Origin: JBBSBY01 sp038250835
Lineage (GTDB): Bacteria; Desulfobacterota; Desulfomonilia; Desulfomonilales; Desulfomonilaceae
Assembly (NCBI GenBank): GCA_038250835.1
Contig: JBBSBY010000141.1
Location: forward strand, 1-5,372
Direction: 5' to 3'
DNA length: 5,372 nt
Part shown: one piece after another, positions 1-5,372 of the stretch
Numbering within the stretch: the stretch's first letter is position 1
Layout of the letters: each line of letters opens with the position of its first letter
Notes under the pieces: model-generated
What the model saw: the letters and a program-made list of their open reading frames with translations, nothing else
Told to the model about the DNA's origin: nothing
The model's database searches: none
Position numbers and translations under genes: made by a program

Positions 1-241
1 GGCCCTCGGTTTCAGCGTTTTTCCGCAATTCTGATATTGCTGTGGAACTAATATCCACGGCGTCTACTTTGTAACCACTGCGAGCCAACCAGAGGGAAGC
101 GGCGCCCAAACCGCATGCAATATCCAGGGCGCGACCGCCGAGTAAGTATTGCTTAGCCGAAATGAGAAAATTATCCGGAGCGCCTGGGCCGCTCAACCTT
201 TGGGAATATTTTTTATTCCATTTTTGCTCATCAGATTGCAT
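1..241 (-). CDS. Class I SAM-dependent methyltransferase, N-terminal part (runs off left edge)
   Basis: Reading leftward from the ATG at 241-239, the frame stays open for 80 codons to the window edge, so the C-terminus is missing. The start begins MQSDEQKWNKKYSQR, the typical opening of small stand-alone methyltransferases of the TehB/Methyltransf_25-like type. An in-frame TGA lies five codons upstream, and no other ATG lies between it and this one. The SAM-binding motif I is seen as ALDIACGLGAAS (residues 38-49), and the acidic residue that usually contacts the ribose lies in VDAVDIS (D63). The family transfers a methyl group from SAM; the substrate cannot be told from this part, which lacks the substrate-recognition region. 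No clear Shine-Dalgarno precedes the ATG. It lies 61 nt downstream of the zinc-ribbon gene on the same strand, so the two could be co-transcribed. The fold assignment is secure; the specific role is unknown. Confidence 0.88.
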   Translation of the reverse strand, partial: MQSDEQKWNKKYSQRLSGPGAPDNFLISAKQYLLGGRALDIACGLGAASLWLARSGYKVDAVDISSTAISELRKNAETEG

Positions 242-302
242 GAGGAATGTCGCTCAATGTAAATTCCGGCAGAGATCTTACGCAAGGTACTGTCATTGAT
301 TG

Positions 303-632
303 TTAATCTTTCTCTTTTTTCTCGCTGGTGTCCCATTCCCCGCTTACGGTGACGTCAACTCCATCTTGAGCCATTTTCGCCATATCGTGTATATTGATCA
401 TCTGGGTGTCGGAAACAGAAACAGGAGAAACTTCCAGCTTTGATTCAAGTGAGGCCCCGCACCGCGGACACTTGATCTTCCGTGCGTCTTTGTTGACCGG
501 CGCCTCGACGCGTAAACCACATTCACATTCTACGTACCCGACTTTTTTCACGTTTCCACCATAACAACCGGTATTTGGCAGCCTGCTATTGTTATACTGT
601 TTCAATGCATAATGACAAACGCTTTCAATCAT
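303..632 (-). CDS. Small zinc-ribbon protein, function unknown (start uncertain: 632 ATG or 551 GTG)
   Basis: The longest reading is 109 residues. The recognisable part is a compact zinc ribbon: ECECG (C36, C38) followed after 16 residues by CPRCG (C55, C58), a plausible four-cysteine metal site. The rest is a short hydrophilic segment, with a charged tail ending EKKEKD; there is no signal peptide or membrane segment. The first 27 residues look unlike a conserved domain. The GTG at 551-549 would give an 82-residue protein starting MKKVGYVECECG, with a weak purine-rich GGTGG four nt upstream; I think this start is at least as likely as the ATG at 632, which has no Shine-Dalgarno. Small zinc ribbons of this sort often act in nucleic-acid or protein binding, but nothing here identifies a partner. 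It is followed on the same strand by the methyltransferase and faces away from the glycan operon. Confidence 0.6.
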   Translation of the reverse strand: MIESVCHYALKQYNNSRLPNTGCYGGNVKKVGYVECECGLRVEAPVNKDARKIKCPRCGASLESKLEVSPVSVSDTQMINIHDMAKMAQDGVDVTVSGEWDTSEKKEKD

Positions 633-641
633 CCGAGCTTT

Positions 642-647
642 ACTATA
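642..647 (-). promoter_or_regulatory. Possible -10 box for the zinc-ribbon gene
   Basis: On the minus strand this reads TATAGT, five of six matches to the sigma70 -10 consensus. No good -35 hexamer lies 16-18 nt upstream, so the call is weak. If real, transcription would begin within a few bases of the ATG at 632. That would leave almost no leader for that start and favours the GTG at 551. Confidence 0.25.
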
Positions 648-977
648 TCATTTTTTTGGACTTTTGGCCCGGCAGTTGAATTGGGCTATCTATATCTTTT
701 ATGACAAGTGGGCGCCGATATCCGTCTATGTATTCACATCAAATTTGAAACCAGAGAGTATACGTAGACACATCTTCAGAAACAACCAGCCGCTCATCAT
801 TGTTGCGCTTTTTTGTTTCACATTAACAGTGTTGTATACTCAATCTCAAACCCTCTCTCAGCTAGCCGGGTATTCATAGGACGCCCGGAGCGTTACTCAT
901 TTTAACAGAATCGACTCTACCACAAAGATCAACTCGTGGCTTCCTGCGGAATGCATCCCCCAGTCGTTTCAACTTGG

Positions 978-1006
978 TTGATAATCCGGTCTTGAACTAG
1001 TATAAG
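978..1006 (+). promoter_or_regulatory. Sigma70-type promoter of the glycosyltransferase-asnB-DUF362 operon
   Basis: The -35 hexamer TTGATA (978-983, five of six consensus matches) and the -10 hexamer TATAAG (1001-1006, five of six) are separated by exactly 17 nt, the optimal spacing. Transcription would start near 1012-1014, giving a leader of about 135 nt before the glycosyltransferase ATG at 1149. This is the best promoter match I found in the intergenic region and it points into the operon. Confidence 0.6.
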
Positions 1007-1069
1007 ATGATAGGTTTAGTCGTAGTAGTCATTTAATCCGGTATCACCATCCCCTAATTTACATATTGT

Positions 1070-1074
1070 GAGGA
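1070..1074 (+). promoter_or_regulatory. Shine-Dalgarno-like site in the operon leader
   Basis: GAGGA sits six nt upstream of a TTG at 1081, an ideal spacing for that codon. It is not positioned for the glycosyltransferase start at 1149, and it overlaps the GTG (1068) that would otherwise extend the glycosyltransferase frame. It is the only strong ribosome-binding motif in the leader. Confidence 0.4.
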
Positions 1075-1080
1075 CATCCA

Positions 1081-1131
1081 TTGAAGAAAACAGAGGATTT
1101 ATTCATTGGCGCATTGTTCATCAATTATTAA
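1081..1131 (+). CDS. Possible 16-codon leader peptide (upstream ORF)
   Basis: A TTG-initiated frame encodes MKKTEDLFIGALFINY and ends with TAA at 1129-1131, 17 nt before the glycosyltransferase ATG. It is preceded by GAGGA at the best spacing, while the glycosyltransferase start itself lacks a Shine-Dalgarno, so translation of the short frame could feed ribosomes to the downstream start. The amino-acid content gives no hint of classical attenuation (no run of one residue). It is in a different frame from the glycosyltransferase. It could equally be chance or the remnant of an older gene start. Confidence 0.25.
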   Translation: MKKTEDLFIGALFINY

Positions 1132-1148
1132 AGCTGAAGCTGAATATT

Positions 1149-2027
1149 ATGACTGACCGTGCTCAGGATCTGGAAGTCACGGTTGTTATACCGGCTTTTA
1201 ATGAAAAGAAGACCATTGCGGATGTGATCAATGGAGTCCGGAGGCATTTGCCCCTGGCCTCGATTCTGGTAGTCGACGACGGCTCAGTTGACGGAACCGC
1301 TGAGGCGGCAGTGACGGCAGGCGCTACAGTGATATCCCACCCTCTCAATAAGGGCAACGGGGCCTCGATAAAGACTGCGATTCGAGCTGTTGGTACGGGC
1401 GTTATAGCGGTTATTGACGCTGACGGCCAACATGATCCTGCGGACTTACCCAAATTAGTAGGCATGCTGGCAAACTACGATTTGGTTGTAGGCGCCAGGA
1501 GTTTCAACTCAGCTCAGGGTTTGCCCCTCCGTAATCTGGGCAATCGAATACTATCAGGATTGGCGTCATTCCTTTCTGAACAGAAAATTTCCGATTTAAC
1601 CTGCGGCTTTAGAGTCTTTAAACGTGATGTTGCCGCCCGCTTCCTGCATGTTTACCCCAATGGATATTCATTCCCGTCCACCAGCACTCTGTGTTTCATA
1701 ACCGCGGGTTACAATGTTCGTTTTGAGCCTGTCAGGGCTAAACACAGGCCAACGGAAACAAAAAGTAATCTGAAACCATTCAGAGATGGGTTTAAATTTC
1801 TCACCTTAATTCTCCGTATTATTTCATTGGCTAATCCGAACAAACTTTTCTTCCCTGCGGGTCTATTCTTATTAATTTGCGGAATCATACTTACCATAAG
1901 AAATCTCGTCATGTTTGCTCAATTTTCCGGGGGAACCGTGCTGTTTTTGGCCGGCGGTGTTAATATTATATTTTTCGGACTAATTCTCGATCAATTTGCG
2001 TCGCTCAGAATACAAGAACGCGATTAA
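1149..2027 (+). CDS. GT2 family glycosyltransferase, dolichol-phosphate-mannose-synthase-like, with two C-terminal membrane helices
   Basis: The protein has 292 residues from the ATG at 1149. The GT-A nucleotide-sugar domain comes first: VVIPAFNE (residues 12-19), VVDDGS (41-46, nucleotide binding), NKGNGAS (67-73) and DADGQHDP (90-97, the metal-binding DxD). DLTCGFRVF is the acceptor-side motif seen in polyprenyl-phosphate glycosyltransferases. Two hydrophobic segments follow at about 233-256 and 263-280, a GtrB/ArnC-like arrangement in which the catalytic domain faces the cytoplasm. Known relatives move a sugar from a nucleotide donor to a polyprenyl phosphate for later use in surface glycans; the sugar is not predictable here. 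The frame is open upstream to a GTG at 1068, but the extra 27 residues lie outside the conserved domain, so I prefer 1149 despite no clear Shine-Dalgarno. It is the first gene of the operon, and its TAA overlaps the ribosome site of the next gene. Confidence 0.87.
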   Translation: MTDRAQDLEVTVVIPAFNEKKTIADVINGVRRHLPLASILVVDDGSVDGTAEAAVTAGATVISHPLNKGNGASIKTAIRAVGTGVIAVIDADGQHDPADLPKLVGMLANYDLVVGARSFNSAQGLPLRNLGNRILSGLASFLSEQKISDLTCGFRVFKRDVAARFLHVYPNGYSFPSTSTLCFITAGYNVRFEPVRAKHRPTETKSNLKPFRDGFKFLTLILRIISLANPNKLFFPAGLFLLICGIILTIRNLVMFAQFSGGTVLFLAGGVNIIFFGLILDQFASLRIQERD

Positions 2028-2030
2028 GGA
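2026..2030 (+). promoter_or_regulatory. Ribosome binding site of the asnB-type gene
   Basis: AAGGA lies six nt before the ATG at 2037 and overlaps the stop codon of the glycosyltransferase (2025-2027). This fixes the start, which also places the catalytic cysteine directly after the initiator methionine, and it suggests translational coupling. Confidence 0.7.
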
Positions 2031-2036
2031 TTCTTC

Positions 2037-3920
2037 ATGTGCGGCATTTGCGGAATGTTCACCTCCGATCCTGAAAAGCACGCTGACAGGGACCTTCTCA
2101 ACGCGATGAATGAGACTTTGATCCATAGAGGCCCGGATGACTCAGGAATGTACGTCGATGGGCCTATTGGCTTGGCAATGCGCCGTTTGAGTATCATCGA
2201 CGTAACCGGCGGTCGTCAACCTATGACGGAGGAGAGCGAATCCCTTTGGATTGTGTTCAATGGTGAGATTTATAATTTTCTGGAACTTCGCGAAGATCTT
2301 GTATCACGAGGGCATGTTTTTAAGACAAAATCGGACACGGAAGTAATACTGAGGCTTTATCAGGAAATTGGAGTTGCTTGCGTCGAGAAGCTCAATGGGA
2401 TGTTCGCGTTTGCAATTTGGGATGCCGGCAAGCAAACGATTTTTATGGCCCGGGACAGATTGGGTATAAAGCCTCTCTTTTACGCCTTTTCTCCTGAAGG
2501 TGATTTCTACTTTGGCAGTGAAATTAAGGCGTTATTGAAGACGCCTATTGACTTGCGTCCCGATTTCCAGGCCATATACGACTATCTCTCTCTGATGTAT
2601 GTGCCCACCCCTGCAACGGCATATACCTCAATACGTAAACTACCGCCCGGATGTTTTTGTCTCGTATCGTCAAGAGATGTGGACATTCAAAAATATTGGG
2701 AAGTCCCTTTGCCGGCGGAGTGGGACGTGGATACTTCCTACCGCAATTACGAAGACGAGGTGTTGGGGCTTCTTGAGACGGCAGTGCGAAGACAGATGAT
2801 ATCGGACGTGGAGATTGGGGCTTTTTTGAGCGGCGGCTTGGATTCGACCACAGTTACTGCAATCATGGTTGACAAACTTAAAAAGCCCATGCGCACATTC
2901 ACCATAGGATTTAATCATAAATCGTACGATGAATCCGCTGAAGCGAGATTGGTTGCTGAAAAACTTGGAACCGATCATATCGAACAAACAGTCTATCCAA
3001 GCATGATCAAGTCCATTCCGGATCTGCTCAATTTTTTTGATGAACCCTTTGCGGATTACTCGGCAATTCCAACTTTCCTTGTCTCTCAATTGGCTTCAAA
3101 AAAGCTAAAAGTGGTTTTGACGGGTGATGGAGGAGACGAGGTATTCGCAGGTTACCCAACTCATACTGCATATCGTGTAACGGACGCTTACAAGAAAATT
3201 CCGGGATTTATCCGCAATCGCGTAATTACACCCCTTGTTCAGCGTATGCCGACCTCGATGAACCGCTTGAGTTTTGATTACAAAGCTAAGCGCTTCGTTA
3301 CCGGGGCCGACTTACCAATGGAGCAAGGTCACTATTGGTGGAAAGTCATTTTCAACGAGGATGAAAAAAAGGAATTGCTGAATCCTGATTTTTCAGCCGC
3401 CAAATTGGACACTTACCGAGTGTTTGAGCAATATTTCGATCAATGCCGTCATTCTCATCCGTTGAACCGCTTACTGTTCGTTGATTTAAAGACGTTTTTA
3501 CTTGACGATAATCTTGTGAAAGTGGATCGCATGACCATGGCGAATTCATTAGAAGCGCGAGTCCCGTTCCTGGATCATGAGCTTGTCGAGAAAGTGGCTC
3601 TGATGCCGCCTTTGGTTAAATCTAAGGGCCTGGAAACAAAGGGTTTACTTAGAAGAGCGGTGCGAGATCTATTGCCGCCCGCCATCCGATCAGGGACAAA
3701 AAAGGGGTTCACACCGCCATTGCCTCTGTGGATAAGCGCTGAGCTGAAAAGCTTGTTCGAAGAATATTTTTCACACGAGCGACTTTCAGCCATAAGAATT
3801 CTCAACCCGACCTATTGCCGCAAACTTCTTCACGATCATTTTCAGGGCAAGAAAGACAACAATAGACAGCTCTGGACACTGTTGGCCCTAATTTGCCGGC
3901 TGGAAAAAACACCGCTATGA
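2037..3920 (+). CDS. asnB: Asparagine synthase (glutamine-hydrolysing)-type amidotransferase
   Basis: This 627-residue protein is full length and intact, in the range of the long AsnB/AsnO group. The N-terminal class II glutaminase domain begins MCGICG, with Cys2 as nucleophile, followed by HRGPDD (30-35), RRLSIID (49-55), NGEIYN (75-80) and SDTE (99-102). The C-terminal synthetase domain has the ATP-pyrophosphatase loop SGGLDS (265-270), GDGGDE (363-368), VDRMTMA (496-502), SLEARVPFLD (504-513) and KKGF (555-558). The chemistry is ammonia release from glutamine, channelling, and transfer to an ATP-activated carboxylate. In the classical enzyme the acceptor is aspartate. Placed between a polyprenyl-sugar glycosyltransferase and a DUF362 gene, it may instead amidate a uronic acid or another carboxylate, as related enzymes in O-antigen clusters do. 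Sequence motifs alone do not decide this, so the gene symbol names the family only. The gap to the next gene is 14 nt. Confidence 0.93.
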   Translation: MCGICGMFTSDPEKHADRDLLNAMNETLIHRGPDDSGMYVDGPIGLAMRRLSIIDVTGGRQPMTEESESLWIVFNGEIYNFLELREDLVSRGHVFKTKSDTEVILRLYQEIGVACVEKLNGMFAFAIWDAGKQTIFMARDRLGIKPLFYAFSPEGDFYFGSEIKALLKTPIDLRPDFQAIYDYLSLMYVPTPATAYTSIRKLPPGCFCLVSSRDVDIQKYWEVPLPAEWDVDTSYRNYEDEVLGLLETAVRRQMISDVEIGAFLSGGLDSTTVTAIMVDKLKKPMRTFTIGFNHKSYDESAEARLVAEKLGTDHIEQTVYPSMIKSIPDLLNFFDEPFADYSAIPTFLVSQLASKKLKVVLTGDGGDEVFAGYPTHTAYRVTDAYKKIPGFIRNRVITPLVQRMPTSMNRLSFDYKAKRFVTGADLPMEQGHYWWKVIFNEDEKKELLNPDFSAAKLDTYRVFEQYFDQCRHSHPLNRLLFVDLKTFLLDDNLVKVDRMTMANSLEARVPFLDHELVEKVALMPPLVKSKGLETKGLLRRAVRDLLPPAIRSGTKKGFTPPLPLWISAELKSLFEEYFSHERLSAIRILNPTYCRKLLHDHFQGKKDNNRQLWTLLALICRLEKTPL

Positions 3921-3924
3921 GGAC

Positions 3925-3930
3925 GGAGGA
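3925..3930 (+). promoter_or_regulatory. Ribosome binding site deciding the start of the DUF362 gene
   Basis: GGAGGA, a full anti-SD match, ends four nt before the ATG at 3935. An earlier in-frame ATG (3917) overlaps the asnB stop but has no Shine-Dalgarno, and an in-frame TTG at 3893 lies inside asnB. The site therefore supports 3935. Confidence 0.7.
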
Positions 3931-3934
3931 CGCG

Positions 3935-5368
3935 ATGAAGCACAAAGTAATGATCATGAAACGCAAGGATTACGATGTCGACAAAATAAAGAGTGTGGTC
4001 CTTGAAGGTATACAAGAGCTTGGCGTCAAACCTCGTGGAAAGGTCTTAATGAAGCCGAACTGTGTGATGGCGCATAAGGATTTGTTTCCCCACGCGTTTA
4101 CAAGACCTGAGTTTGTGGAAGGTGTAGCGGCGGCGCTTCAGAAAAATGGCTCGGAAATTCAGGAGCTGGCGCTAGGTGAACGTTGCGGCATAACGATACC
4201 CACGAGATTCTGCTTCGGCAACGCGGGGTACATGGAAGTAGCCAAAAAATACGGATTAAAAGTTCATTTTTTTGATGAGTGCAAACAAGTTCCGGTAAAA
4301 TTGCGCAATCCCGAAAGACTCAGGGATACCATTTACCTTCCCAAACCTATTACTGAGACTGACTTTTTTGTAAATTTACCGAAATTTAAGGCCCACCCAT
4401 GGACTCGTTTGACTCTAAGCCTCAAGAATTTAATTGGTATTCAGGATGATAAATACAGATTAATTGACCACAATACCCATCTTGAACATAAAATTGCGGA
4501 TTTAGCGGAGACGGTAACGCATGGTTTCATAGCGGTTGACGGCATTACCGCCGGACAGAAAATGATGTTGACCCCCACACCTTTTGATCTTGGGGCAATC
4601 ATCATGGGGACCAATCCCTGCGCGGTCGACACTGTCTGTTCTCATATGGTAAATACTGATCCTGATCAAATAATTCATTTAAAGTATGCGGCTCAACGGG
4701 GATTCGGCCCCATATCTCTAGACGATATTGAAATTTCCGGTGATTATCCTCTTGCTGAAGCGCAATCGCGTACCGCCGGTTTTGAATTTTGCATGGAAAA
4801 AATTGACGATTACTTTAAATATCAAGGCAAGCTAAGCTGCATCGTCGGGTCATTTCCGGAAGACCATTCCCCTGATTACTGCTGGGGCGGATGTCCCGGG
4901 GCCCTCCAAGAATCAATGCACATCATCCAAATGTATTACCCTGAAGTTCACAAGACTATGGGAAAAATAAAATATGTTGTCGGTGAAGTCGATGGTCCGA
5001 TTGATTTAGAACCGGACGAGCGAGTTATCTTTATGGGAGATTGCACGAGCTGGAGGGGGCAAATTGATGGCGAGCAAGTGGTTATCGAAAAGAGTTATAG
5101 ATCCAGATGCGAGGAAGACACCAAGAATGCCAAAACCAATGATATGGCCTTAAAAATACTCGGTTCGGTATGGCACTGCTTGACCAACGGCAAAAAGCGG
5201 TACATCCATGCGCCGGGATGTCCCGTTTCGGTGGCCGCTCACGTAAATTATTTATCGTTTCTTGGTGGGATTAAGAACGTAAATTTCGATAAGCGAACAT
5301 TGATACCGGTCAACCTGGGGTACATGCAAATGCGATTCAACAGAGCCATTAACAGGATGCTGGGGTGA
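3935..5368 (+). CDS. DUF362 domain protein with a cysteine-bearing C-terminal domain (putative Fe-S protein)
   Basis: The protein has 477 residues from ATG 3935. The first part (about 5-270) is a DUF362 domain: GKVLMKPNCV (35-44), TRPEF, NLPKFKAH (147-154), SLKNLIG (162-168), an NPCAVD segment ending at D232, and GFGPISLDDIEI (256-267). The second part (about 270-477) is an additional domain with CWGGC (C316, C320), GDC (C370) and HAPGCP (C429), plus C392 and C415. This spacing resembles the cluster-binding cysteines of the NuoB/hydrogenase-small-subunit fold, so a [4Fe-4S] site is plausible but unproven. No signal peptide or membrane helix is seen, so it is probably cytoplasmic. DUF362 proteins are widespread in anaerobes and lack an agreed biochemical role; many carry ferredoxin-type clusters. 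As the third gene of the operon it may act on the glycan made by its neighbours, or it may be only co-transcribed. An alternative start at 3917 would add six residues. Confidence 0.85.
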   Translation: MKHKVMIMKRKDYDVDKIKSVVLEGIQELGVKPRGKVLMKPNCVMAHKDLFPHAFTRPEFVEGVAAALQKNGSEIQELALGERCGITIPTRFCFGNAGYMEVAKKYGLKVHFFDECKQVPVKLRNPERLRDTIYLPKPITETDFFVNLPKFKAHPWTRLTLSLKNLIGIQDDKYRLIDHNTHLEHKIADLAETVTHGFIAVDGITAGQKMMLTPTPFDLGAIIMGTNPCAVDTVCSHMVNTDPDQIIHLKYAAQRGFGPISLDDIEISGDYPLAEAQSRTAGFEFCMEKIDDYFKYQGKLSCIVGSFPEDHSPDYCWGGCPGALQESMHIIQMYYPEVHKTMGKIKYVVGEVDGPIDLEPDERVIFMGDCTSWRGQIDGEQVVIEKSYRSRCEEDTKNAKTNDMALKILGSVWHCLTNGKKRYIHAPGCPVSVAAHVNYLSFLGGIKNVNFDKRTLIPVNLGYMQMRFNRAINRMLG

Positions 5369-5372
5369 AAGA

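Larger units (their letters stand above)
633..1067. other. Divergent intergenic region without a convincing gene
   Basis: This stretch separates the minus-strand zinc-ribbon gene from the plus-strand operon. A TTG-initiated frame of 71 codons (664-879, plus) spans part of it. It shows one hydrophobic segment near its C-terminus, but no usable ribosome site and no family resemblance, so I do not call it a gene. The right part carries the operon promoter. A 5-bp inverted repeat (CCGGG 866-870 with CCCGG 884-888, loop of 13) is too weak and lacks a T-tract, so it is not a terminator. I saw no tRNA, no known riboswitch pattern and no mobile-element end. Confidence 0.55.

Noticed and set aside
664..879. 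71-codon plus-strand frame with one hydrophobic segment in the intergenic region
   Set aside because: It starts with TTG, has no clear ribosome site, resembles no family I recognise, and ends before the operon promoter. It is most likely a chance frame in an AT-richer non-coding stretch, though a gene remnant cannot be excluded.
866..888. Inverted repeat CCGGG/CCCGG as a possible terminator
   Set aside because: It has only a 5-bp stem with a 13-nt loop, no T-tract directly after it, and no gene ending just upstream.
1068..1148. N-terminal extension of the glycosyltransferase from a GTG at 1068
   Set aside because: It adds 27 residues before the conserved GT2 core, the GTG has no ribosome site of its own, and the ATG at 1149 gives the usual spacing to the VVIPAFNE motif.
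2670..3089. 139-codon minus-strand frame opposite the asnB-type gene
   Set aside because: It lies wholly within an intact conserved gene on the other strand and its translation shows no domain. The same holds for the other antisense frames at 1163-1465, 1709-1912, 3352-3549, 3575-3805 and 4441-4632, and for the out-of-frame sense frame at 2599-2799.
3893..3934. Earlier starts of the DUF362 gene (TTG 3893, ATG 3917)
   Set aside because: Neither has a Shine-Dalgarno, and the first lies within asnB. GGAGGA at 3925-3930 points to the ATG at 3935. The ATG at 3917, overlapping the asnB stop, remains a minor possibility.

Overview
The window looks bacterial. It has compact genes, Shine-Dalgarno sites, a sigma70-type promoter, and moderate GC (near 47-50% by eye). 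The gene mix (a DUF362 protein with extra cysteines, an AsnB-type amidotransferase, a dolichol-phosphate-mannose-synthase-like glycosyltransferase and a small zinc-ribbon protein) would suit an anaerobic Desulfobacterota/'Deltaproteobacteria'-like organism. That placement is a weak inference; no rRNA or marker gene is present.

Layout. Positions 1-241 (minus) hold the N-terminal 80 codons of a class I SAM-dependent methyltransferase that runs off the left edge. Positions 303-632 (minus) hold a small CxC/CxxC zinc-ribbon protein whose true start may be a GTG at 551. Positions 633 to about 1148 form a divergent non-coding region. It contains a near-consensus promoter (TTGATA-17 nt-TATAAG, 978-1006) pointing right, followed by a leader of about 135 nt with a possible 16-codon upstream ORF.

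Three plus-strand genes then follow head to tail and almost certainly form one transcription unit: a GT2 family membrane-anchored glycosyltransferase (1149-2027), an AsnB-type glutamine-dependent amidotransferase (2037-3920, 9-nt gap, own RBS), and a two-part DUF362 protein (3935-5368, 14-nt gap, strong RBS GGAGGA). The operon may continue past the right edge.

How they may work together. The glycosyltransferase family typically loads a sugar onto a polyprenyl phosphate at the inner membrane. AsnB-like enzymes in surface-polysaccharide loci are known to amidate uronic acids rather than aspartate. An operon making or tailoring a surface glycan is therefore a reasonable reading, but the DUF362 protein has no agreed function. 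Its C-terminal half carries a cysteine arrangement (CxxxC, GDC, PGCP) that could bind an Fe-S cluster, and it is the most interesting object here. No mobile elements, CRISPR arrays, tRNA or rRNA genes were seen.
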